Part shown: positions 1-5,889 of the stretch, one piece after another
Layout of the letters: every line of letters begins with the position of its first letter
Numbering within the stretch: the stretch's first letter is position 1
From: an uncultured Clostridia bacterium
GTDB lineage: Bacteria > Bacillota > Clostridia > Lachnospirales > CAG-274
NCBI GenBank assembly: GCA_947589405.1
Contig: CANQBT010000050.1
Coordinates: 1 to 13,577, forward strand
Direction of reading: 5' to 3'
DNA: 13,577 nt
Program-made: the position numbers and the translations under genes
Notes under the pieces: model-generated
The model's database searches: none
Told to the model about the DNA's origin: nothing
What the model saw: only the letters and a program-made list of their open reading frames with translations

Positions 1-580
1 TCATAAGTATATTTTACCTTATGATCGGCAGTCTGTACATACAGATTTCTTCCCAATATATCAGACTGTGTAATATTTGTAATTGTATCTGAGTAGCTGT
101 CACCCTTTATTATCTCTGTTGTCTGAAGTCCATAAGTATTATATTCATATTTGTAGCCTGTATATGATAAGGTCTTGCTGTCCTCTCTGGTTATTTCTGA
201 TGTTACTCTGTCCCTGTTGTCATAGGTGTATGTTGTGGTGGCTTTTCCCGACGTGTATGTAACAGGACGAAGCCTTGTATCATAGGTATATGATGCCTGC
301 AAAGTTCCGTTTCTTGTCAGGCTTATGGGATTGCCTACAGGGTCATAATCATATACCGATGTATGACCGTTTTCATCGGTATAGTTTATAATATTTTTCG
401 CATAGTCATAGCTGTATGTTACATGGCTGTCCTCTTTACCGAAATAATCTCTGTATCCGATCCTTGTAACATTTCCAAGACTGTCATATTTATAGTCCGT
501 TTTTTGGTCATTCATATTCTTTTCATACATGACATTACCCATTTTATCATAGGTATAATCTGTTGTATATTCGTCATCAC
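1..580 (-). repeat. YD repeats of the RHS protein (protein-level)
   Basis: The translated minus strand shows a run of roughly 20-residue units built on Tyr-Asp plus a Gly-Asn or Arg turn: YDKMGN, YDSLGN, YDYAKN, YDPVGN, YDTRLR and YDNRDR, each followed by a polar strand and a TYxYD strand. This is the standard RHS/YD motif that builds the beta-strand shell. The DNA of the units is diverged, so this is not a nucleotide repeat. The series continues to the left edge. Confidence 0.9.
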
Positions 581-3431
581 CTATAGTTATTTTACTTGGC
601 AAGGCTTTCATTGAAACATCTGAATATTTTTTCGTAGTCAGCCTTCCTCCCCTTCCTTCGGCATTCAGATATTCGGTCATTGTAATATTTCTGCCGTTAT
701 AATCGTATGTATAGGTATTGTAGCTTTCGTTTATATTGCCTCTCATTACCTTTGAATAGCTTATGACCTTGCCGGATAAAGATGTAACATTGTTAAGAAG
801 AGTGTTCGTCTGCACAATATCTGTTGTGCCGTTCATTTTTTTTGTAATTTTTGTAGGTATGCCATAGTACTTTGTTGAATTACCGTCATAGTCATACTCA
901 TAGCTCTCAAAGCTTATAGTTTTATTGTTTGAATCACATACAGTATGTAACTTTAAATCATATTTATTGCTGTAATCATAGTACTCAGTCTTTTTGAAAT
1001 CCCCCTCTGTGTATGTTACTTCAATAGGTAAATCGCAGAAATCCTTATCTGTCCAGAAGGTTTTTTCTGTTTTGTTAAGAAGCGTTGTACCTGAATATTC
1101 CTCTGTAAGTATGTTCTGATTAAGAGTATTGAATGTATATTTGACAGATGTTCCGTTTTCATTTGTTATTGTTGTGGAATAATTATTGATAGGATTTGTA
1201 TTTATATTCTCATAAATACACTTGGCCCATTCGCAGCCATCGGGAATTGTTCCATTCTTTTCACAATAGTTACACCAGCATTTACCCTTTTTTACACATT
1301 CACAGCCATTTTGACAGCCTTCATTATTAAGACCGCAATAACATTTACTTCCTAAAGCTTCTCTCGTGCAGTCACATAGTATTACAGCCACACAATCATT
1401 ATCACAGCTCCATGTTCTGCCGCTGAAATATGGAATACACTCGCAATCAGGCACACCATATGCTGCACAGGCACATGCAACAATTACATACCAGCATGCA
1501 TACATAAAGTTATTTGTGCTGTAGGTGTATGTATTTTTATTAGTGACTTTTCCATCTACAAGCAAATATTCTTCCTTTACTCTGGCATAGTCATAATCAT
1601 CGGTCGTATAGCCTGTCATTATTACATTACCATTCTGATCTTCCAACGTTCCTTCTTTCAGCTTATCTGTCCATTCATATGAAATTATATGCTTTAAGCC
1701 TGTGGGCTTTTCCACAGAATCCAGAAGAACGTTCTTGTAATTATCTTTGTTATCGGTAAAATATGAAAACTTCGTTGTGACTGCTGTATTATCTCCGCTT
1801 CCGTAATAATATGAGATCGAGTCCAGAGTCCTGTAAGTATGTGAATTGTTGTTTTTTATACTGTAGGTTATTTTAAGTTTACTTCCGTCGGGCTTATAGA
1901 TCATCTGATAATTATCGTATGTCGAGATTGTCAGATAATTTCCGTTAGTATCCTCTATCCTCATATTATTTGCGCTGCTATCGACAACCTCTATCTTGTT
2001 TCCGAATCTGTCAACTGTCATTATCCACAGACCATTCTTGCTGAAATAATCTATATTTCCGTTTTTATAGGTAAGCATGTATTTTGCGTCTGCTCTGCCT
2101 GTTCCGTTTGTATTGTAATAAAGCTTAAGTTCATCATTGTAGCAGTTTTTCGGTGAGAAAAATTTGCCTGTTTTTACCATTTCATATGTACTGCCATCTG
2201 CAAGGACCAGATACTTTATACCATAATCCGATGTGGCACCGTTTCCGTACTCGTCCAAAACATAAGGGAATGAATACCTCCAATTTCGGGGTATTTCGGC
2301 TCTTGTCTCAACTGAACGCATATGTATCTGCTCAGATGAAGAATAAGTCAGATTAATATTCAGATCCAATCCTGCAACACCGGGAATGCTGCATATGTTT
2401 TCGGTATATGAAACTGCTCCCGTACTTGGATCAACAGCAATTCCCGAGCTGTTCATATAATTGAGAACACCTGATTTAAATGAGGAATCAAAATATCCTT
2501 TTTCATAATCATTACTGATTGGTGCAATGGCATACCCCTTTTTGATAGTTTTGAATATCTGCTTTATGTCATGCTCAAAGTTTTCATAATTGTCATGCTC
2601 TGTTATTTCTTTGGCTGCCTCTGCTGTTATAAAATATTTCTCTGACAAATTCTGTATTGTTTCCAAATCCGCATCATCTGTAATTTCGTTGGAAAATATA
2701 TCTTTTATAACATCGGATAAATCTTTTCCGAGATATAATGATATTGCATATGCATTTAATACATCATTAAATTTGTATCCGTTGATCACATAGCTTTTAA
2801 ATATACTTTTTATATCACTATCATTAATAAGCGCATATTCATAAAAACCTTCGCTGCACTCCTCCGCATTTTCCAATGCCTTATTCTGGCTGCCGCAGTT
2901 TTTTATCATTGTGAGGGCGTTGCTGAAATTTGTTTCCATTCTCTGCATCAAAAGAGCATAGGGTACGGCTTCTCTTATGGAATAGCCCCTGTCCTCGCAG
3001 TCTGACATAGTATCCTCTCTTACATAGAGATACTGATTCAGCAGAAATTTTTCCGTATCCTCCAGACTGCTGTAGCTTTTGTCAAGAAGTGCCTTAACGT
3101 CTGTAGGCAGATCTTTCTCGTCTATTTCAAAGTCTATAGCTGCCTCAGATAGAATACTGTCCTCAGGTGTAGGCGTAAATATATCGTCTATTATGTCTGT
3201 AATTATGCTGTCCCCCGATACAGCTTCATCGGGTATTGTTATTTCCTCTGAGGTAGTTTCTATTGCTTCCTCGATATGCTCGCCGTCAGTTATTATTTCC
3301 GTATCCTCTGTTATCTCCTCCGCAGCAGGTTCGGTCAGATCATTAATATCTGCAAATACAATTTCGGTTGAAATTACAAGGGATAATATAAAGGCCGTTA
3401 TTCTTGCAATATACTTAATTCTTGAATTCAT
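1..3431 (-). CDS. Secreted RHS/YD-repeat protein, 3' end beyond the left edge
   Basis: The reading frame is open from ATG at 3431 to the left edge, giving 1,143 full codons with no stop. Residues 1-27 form a Sec signal peptide: basic start (MNSRIK), hydrophobic core, likely cleavage after VFA. Residues 28-100 are an acidic Glu/Thr-rich linker with IPDEAVSG. Residues about 105-310 are predicted helical, with recurring Gly-Tyr turns (RGYSIREAV, NGYKFNDVL), and I do not recognise this domain. From about 331 the chain reads DPSTGAVSYTE then GLDLNINLTYSS, the classic opening of an RHS/YD shell. A block with 19 Cys occupies 646-738. Clear YD repeats (YDKMGN, YDSLGN, YDPVGN) fill about 950 to the edge. 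By family knowledge such proteins form hollow beta shells and often end in a variable toxin or adhesion domain; that end is not visible here. The gene is second in an operon with the 612-residue protein. The start is set by AGGAGG seven bases upstream. Confidence 0.93.
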   Translation of the reverse strand, partial: MNSRIKYIARITAFILSLVISTEIVFADINDLTEPAAEEITEDTEIITDGEHIEEAIETTSEEITIPDEAVSGDSIITDIIDDIFTPTPEDSILSEAAIDFEIDEKDLPTDVKALLDKSYSSLEDTEKFLLNQYLYVREDTMSDCEDRGYSIREAVPYALLMQRMETNFSNALTMIKNCGSQNKALENAEECSEGFYEYALINDSDIKSIFKSYVINGYKFNDVLNAYAISLYLGKDLSDVIKDIFSNEITDDADLETIQNLSEKYFITAEAAKEITEHDNYENFEHDIKQIFKTIKKGYAIAPISNDYEKGYFDSSFKSGVLNYMNSSGIAVDPSTGAVSYTENICSIPGVAGLDLNINLTYSSSEQIHMRSVETRAEIPRNWRYSFPYVLDEYGNGATSDYGIKYLVLADGSTYEMVKTGKFFSPKNCYNDELKLYYNTNGTGRADAKYMLTYKNGNIDYFSKNGLWIMTVDRFGNKIEVVDSSANNMRIEDTNGNYLTISTYDNYQMIYKPDGSKLKITYSIKNNNSHTYRTLDSISYYYGSGDNTAVTTKFSYFTDNKDNYKNVLLDSVEKPTGLKHIISYEWTDKLKEGTLEDQNGNVIMTGYTTDDYDYARVKEEYLLVDGKVTNKNTYTYSTNNFMYACWYVIVACACAAYGVPDCECIPYFSGRTWSCDNDCVAVILCDCTREALGSKCYCGLNNEGCQNGCECVKKGKCWCNYCEKNGTIPDGCEWAKCIYENINTNPINNYSTTITNENGTSVKYTFNTLNQNILTEEYSGTTLLNKTEKTFWTDKDFCDLPIEVTYTEGDFKKTEYYDYSNKYDLKLHTVCDSNNKTISFESYEYDYDGNSTKYYGIPTKITKKMNGTTDIVQTNTLLNNVTSLSGKVISYSKVMRGNINESYNTYTYDYNGRNITMTEYLNAEGRGGRLTTKKYSDVSMKALPSKITIGDDEYTTDYTYDKMGNVMYEKNMNDQKTDYKYDSLGNVTRIGYRDYFGKEDSHVTYSYDYAKNIINYTDENGHTSVYDYDPVGNPISLTRNGTLQASYTYDTRLRPVTYTSGKATTTYTYDNRDRVTSEITREDSKTLSYTGYKYEYNTYGLQTTEIIKGDSYSDTITNITQSDILGRNLYVQTADHKVKYTY
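1218..1496 (-). other. Cysteine-rich block inside the RHS protein
   Basis: Residues 646-738 contain 19 cysteines in 93 positions. They are mostly C-x-C or C-x2/3-C pairs: CACAAYGVPDCEC, CDNDC, CDC, CYCG, CQNGCEC, CWCNYC and CEWAKC. The rest of the visible protein has only about seven cysteines in roughly 1,050 residues. The block follows a YD-like strand (NTYTYSTNN), opens with a hydrophobic stretch (FMYACWYVIVACA), and is followed by ordinary RHS-like strands (TITNENGTSVKYTFN), with the frame intact on both sides. I do not recognise a named family. Metal binding or a disulfide knot are both possible readings. Confidence 0.85.
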
Positions 3432-3432
3432 T

Positions 3433-5271
3433 TCAGTTCCTCCTTTCCGCACTAAACTTAATTATGGCACTTCCGTCTGCTATTCCGTCAAATACAACAG
3501 ATGTGGCTATTCCCGACCAGTTATACACATCTGATCCTGCAATGTTGAATGTGACCTTGCCCTCTGTCTGAACTACATTTTCTATACTGTTGTCTGTCAG
3601 TCCGCCGTCAAAATTGTTGTCTTTTCCTATGTGCTTTATCTTGAGCTTTGAAGGGTCATATTCTATTATGTATTTATATCCGCTGCTTGTCGGTGCGTTT
3701 TCTACAGTAAATACATATCTGTATCTGCTTCCCGCTTTTGTATTTATGGTTATGCTTTTGGCTTCGGCATCATCTAAAGTCTTTATGCTGTAAACTTCTG
3801 CACTTCCTGATATTAAATATATGTACAATGTGTCATATGGTCCTGAATAAGCAAAATTATAGTCGGCAATATCCTCAGTCATATCCTTGACGTCTATTAC
3901 ATAGCCATATTGGTTGGCAAGGGCTATTTTAGAATGCGGCCCTTTAGCGGTAACACATAAGGTCTTTGTTTTTTTGCTTTGCACACAATCTGTAATATTC
4001 AGGCGTAATTTCTCTGTATTTTCAAACCTGTCGGTATTTAGTTTAATAGCTTTACTGTAGTCGGAGCTTGTAGAAGCAACTACATAGGCGTTCAGAATAC
4101 TGAGTTCACCTATGTTTTTTTCATCTATTTTTTGACCTATGGATATATCATCTATTGCGCTGAAATTACAATTTACTCCATCGACTTTTTTATTTGATTG
4201 CTTTACCGCTGCAACTTGATATATTCTTATTCCGCCGTTATCGGAATAAATATATAGGGTGGTGGCATCTCCCGTATATGTAAATTTATATGTATTTATA
4301 GAGCCATCTACATTGAAATACTGAATGTTTTCGACATTTTCAAGGTCACAGCCGCCTATATCTGTTATACGCAGCGGTCTTATAACGCTGTCGTTAGTGC
4401 TCCTTGCCGCAATGTAAATATCCGTATTTTTCAGCACATCAAGAGCTATGGCATTTTTTTCACTTGTGCCTTCATTTTCCAGATCTATAGCCTTATCATA
4501 GTGGAACTTATAATTATTTGTTATACTATTTGATACAAAATCTACTCCCTTAAATATTTGCAGGCCGTTAAAATCCATATTTTCACTTAATCTTCCCTCC
4601 AAATTTATTTCCTTAGGATCCCACACTCTTATAGGTTGATTGTTTAAATAATTATATTTGCTTTCATTATATTCTTCTATCATAATGGCATATACTCTTA
4701 TTGTGTCAATTTCAGACCTGACCTCAATGGTTCCGCCGTTTCCTCTGTATTTATAGCAATAACCTTTTCCTTCATTTACGGTCAGATATTGTGTTTCATC
4801 AGTATCATTGGAATGTATTATAAGATTTCTGGGATTATTTTTAGCGTTTGTCTGAGCTATGAAATATACATTTGAAGGTCCGTTTAGAGAAATGGTTATA
4901 TAAGACTTATCGGGTGTAGAGGATTGCCTTATAGCCATATATCTTGTGTAGCTTGTGTTATTTATATCTTTACTGTTTAATACAAAGCCAATATTTTTAT
5001 GCATTGTCAATTCGTTTATAGTTATATCTTCGGTCAACACTCCCAGATTTGCATACTCATTATCGCTGAAATCCCACTTCTTTACAGTATTTATATTAGC
5101 TATAGGGGCTATACTGTGATCCTGCGGCTCCTGTATTTCATCATATACAGCGCCATGATCTGCCTGCTTCTCCTCTTCAACTAAAATGCTGTCCTCTGCA
5201 AACACCGTAAAATTTGCCGCACAGCTCATTAAAAAAACCGCAAAAGCAAAAACAATAATTTTCTTCCTCAT
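3433..5271 (-). CDS. Secreted multi-module protein with cohesin-like C-terminal domain
   Basis: This complete 612-residue protein starts MRKKIIVFAFAVFLM, a Sec signal peptide. Cleavage probably follows VFA at 25, leaving AED or ED at the mature N-terminus; Cys17 (LMSC) makes a lipoprotein alternative possible but the lipobox is poor. An acidic spacer (27-60) precedes three related modules at about 63-199, 213-357 and 361-498. Each opens with a WDF/WDP/CNF-like strand and ends with an aromatic-rich pair such as TLYIYSDNGGIRIYQV. These resemble the beta-sandwich modules attached to clostridial pectate lyases and other glycan-active enzymes, so sugar binding is a reasonable inference. Residues about 504-609 (YIIEYDPSKLKI, then VTFNIAG and a final hydrophobic strand) resemble a short cohesin-like domain. 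No catalytic domain is visible. It is first in the operon with the RHS gene, which suggests a joint role at the cell surface. Start chosen from AAAGGAG eight bases upstream. Confidence 0.9.
   Translation of the reverse strand: MRKKIIVFAFAVFLMSCAANFTVFAEDSILVEEEKQADHGAVYDEIQEPQDHSIAPIANINTVKKWDFSDNEYANLGVLTEDITINELTMHKNIGFVLNSKDINNTSYTRYMAIRQSSTPDKSYITISLNGPSNVYFIAQTNAKNNPRNLIIHSNDTDETQYLTVNEGKGYCYKYRGNGGTIEVRSEIDTIRVYAIMIEEYNESKYNYLNNQPIRVWDPKEINLEGRLSENMDFNGLQIFKGVDFVSNSITNNYKFHYDKAIDLENEGTSEKNAIALDVLKNTDIYIAARSTNDSVIRPLRITDIGGCDLENVENIQYFNVDGSINTYKFTYTGDATTLYIYSDNGGIRIYQVAAVKQSNKKVDGVNCNFSAIDDISIGQKIDEKNIGELSILNAYVVASTSSDYSKAIKLNTDRFENTEKLRLNITDCVQSKKTKTLCVTAKGPHSKIALANQYGYVIDVKDMTEDIADYNFAYSGPYDTLYIYLISGSAEVYSIKTLDDAEAKSITINTKAGSRYRYVFTVENAPTSSGYKYIIEYDPSKLKIKHIGKDNNFDGGLTDNSIENVVQTEGKVTFNIAGSDVYNWSGIATSVVFDGIADGSAIIKFSAERRN
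3439..3444 (-). promoter_or_regulatory. RBS of the RHS gene, embedded in the upstream coding sequence
   Basis: On the minus strand AGGAGG lies seven bases before the ATG at 3431. The same six bases are the Arg-Arg codons that precede Asn and the TGA stop of the 612-residue gene. The stop codon (3435-3433) and next start codon are separated by one base, so translation of the two genes is probably coupled. Confidence 0.9.
3445..3762 (-). other. Cohesin-like domain of the 612-residue protein
   Basis: Residues 504-609 begin with a strand ending ITINTKAG, then FTVENAP, the YDPSKLKI strand that is characteristic of cohesin-type jelly rolls, a strand VTFNIAGS, and a final strand pair with SVVFDGIADGSAIIKF. 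At about 105 residues it is shorter than the classical 140-150-residue scaffoldin cohesin, so it could be a cohesin-like relative that does not bind dockerins. The call rests on motif resemblance only. Confidence 0.5.
3778..5085 (-). repeat. Three diverged beta-sandwich-like modules (protein-level)
   Basis: Residues 63-199, 213-357 and 361-498 follow one plan: an opening WDF/WDP/CNF strand, a short NELTMHKN, NGLQIFKG or GELSILNA strand, a Ser/Asn/Tyr-rich loop with an 'RYMAI / KAIDL / KAIKL' strand, a middle strand (VYFIAQT, IYIAARS, TLCVTAK), then a Tyr-rich strand and a closing (R/E)(V/I)Y strand (TIRVYAIMI, GIRIYQVAA, SAEVYSIKT). Identity is low, so this is an old triplication. Spacing is about 140-150 residues. 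Confidence 0.7.
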
Positions 5272-5277
5272 AAAAAT

Positions 5278-5287
5278 ACTCCTTTCT
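5278..5287 (-). promoter_or_regulatory. RBS of the 612-residue gene
   Basis: The minus strand reads AGAAAGGAGT, whose AAAGGAG core ends about eight bases before the ATG at 5271. It supports this start over later Met codons, and the signal peptide begins directly at that Met. Confidence 0.85.
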
Positions 5288-5346
5288 GTTCAAATAAACT
5301 CGCATCAACAAAACTAAAATTTACAAACTATATGTATCATAATACT

Positions 5347-5375
5347 ATAATATCTTATTTGCTTTACAATTTCAA
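5347..5375 (-). promoter_or_regulatory. Housekeeping-type promoter of the minus-strand operon
   Basis: On the minus strand TTGAAA (5375-5370) and TATTAT (5352-5347) are separated by exactly 17 bases, close to the sigma-A consensus. The predicted start of transcription is near 5340, giving a leader of about 70 nt before the 612-residue gene. No other promoter is obvious between this and the RHS gene, so both genes are probably transcribed from here. Confidence 0.65.
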
Positions 5376-5669
5376 CATATTTTTAGTAATTTTAAAATAT
5401 ATTGAAATTTATTATTTTAATTGATCCTTTGTAATGACGCTAAACCTATTTTTAAAATCAAGGTGAGAGCCGGTTTCCTGTTAGTGTAAAGAAAGAGAAC
5501 AGTAAGAGAAAAGGGGGAGTTGTATTATGCGATAGTCAAATGAGAAACGGTCTGCTGTATTTTTCAATAAATTAAATATTTTATGAAGGTTTTTTGTCAA
5601 TAATAACAGCAATTTTGAATATAAATATTTAAAATTAGTAATTTTTGTAAAAAAATTATGTCAAAAGCC

Positions 5670-5698
5670 TTGAATAATTATGGCATTTATGCTAAAAT
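5670..5698 (+). promoter_or_regulatory. Extended -10 promoter of the giant surface-protein gene
   Basis: TTGAAT (5670-5675) and TAAAAT (5693-5698) are separated by 17 bases, with a TGC extended -10 element directly before the -10 box. Transcription would start near 5705, giving a leader of about 180 nt before the ATG at 5886. This is the best match to a sigma-A promoter upstream of the gene. Confidence 0.65.
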
Positions 5699-5810
5699 AT
5701 GTATAAATTGTTAAATTTATTAAAAGTGTATAATAAAACGGATAGGTATTTTAGATGAAAAGTATAAACAGAATAAAATAAATTGTTTTCTGAAAAGAAA
5801 GGTTTGAAGC

Positions 5811-5838
5811 TTCTGTAATCATTAAAACTATTGCAGAA
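5811..5838 (+). other. Weak hairpin in the plus-strand leader
   Basis: TTCTGTAAT (5811-5819) can pair with ATTGCAGAA (5830-5838) through nine base pairs, one of them G-U, around a 10-base loop. It is AT-rich, has no following U-run, and lies about 33 bases before the ribosome binding site. It is therefore not a terminator; a role in the leader is possible but unproven. Confidence 0.3.
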
Positions 5839-5864
5839 TTTATATCGCTTTTTGACCATATTAG

Positions 5865-5889
5865 GCGCAATGAGGGGGTAGCGCAATGA
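5865..5889 (+). promoter_or_regulatory. Ribosome binding site overlapping a three-codon leader frame
   Basis: GAGGGGG (5872-5878) sits seven bases before the ATG at 5886. The same bases form part of ATG AGG GGG TAG (5870-5881), a Met-Arg-Gly-stop mini-frame ending four bases before the real start. GCGCAATGA occurs twice, at 5865-5873 and 5881-5889, so both start codons lie in the same 9-base context. The real gene must use 5886 or a nearby in-frame Met because the export segment follows at once; no earlier in-frame start with a better site was seen. Confidence 0.6.

Larger units (their letters stand above)
5272..5885. other. Divergent intergenic region, 614 bp
   Basis: This AT-rich spacer separates the minus-strand operon from the plus-strand giant gene. 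It holds one promoter per direction and both ribosome binding sites. The central part, about 5400-5660, shows no open reading frame with a convincing start and no RNA gene or riboswitch I recognise. There is a purine-rich patch on the plus strand around 5489-5520 that ends in AAAGGGGGAG before ATG CGA TAG, too short to be a gene. The gap between the two -35 elements is close to 300 bp, room for regulator binding. Confidence 0.8.

Noticed and set aside
363..3793. Plus-strand open frames within the minus-strand genes (363-614, 2153-2356, 2590-2793, 3079-3534, 3590-3793)
   Set aside because: They are antisense to recognisable RHS or module-coding sequence and have no convincing start signals or protein features.
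5219..5223. Lipoprotein signal at Cys17 of the 612-residue protein (LMSC)
   Set aside because: Met at the -2 position is unusual for a lipobox and a good signal peptidase I site follows at VFA near residue 25; kept only as an alternative.
5377..5400. Inverted repeat ATATTTT / AAAATAT just upstream of the minus-strand -35 box
   Set aside because: Only seven A/T pairs in a region that is almost entirely A and T, so it is expected by chance.
5489..5545. Small gene after the AAAGGGGGAG patch
   Set aside because: The ATG that follows is stopped after one further codon (ATG CGA TAG), with nothing in frame to support a peptide.
5705..5885. Riboswitch in the plus-strand leader
   Set aside because: I looked for c-di-GMP, T-box and other common riboswitch cores and saw none; only one weak hairpin is present.
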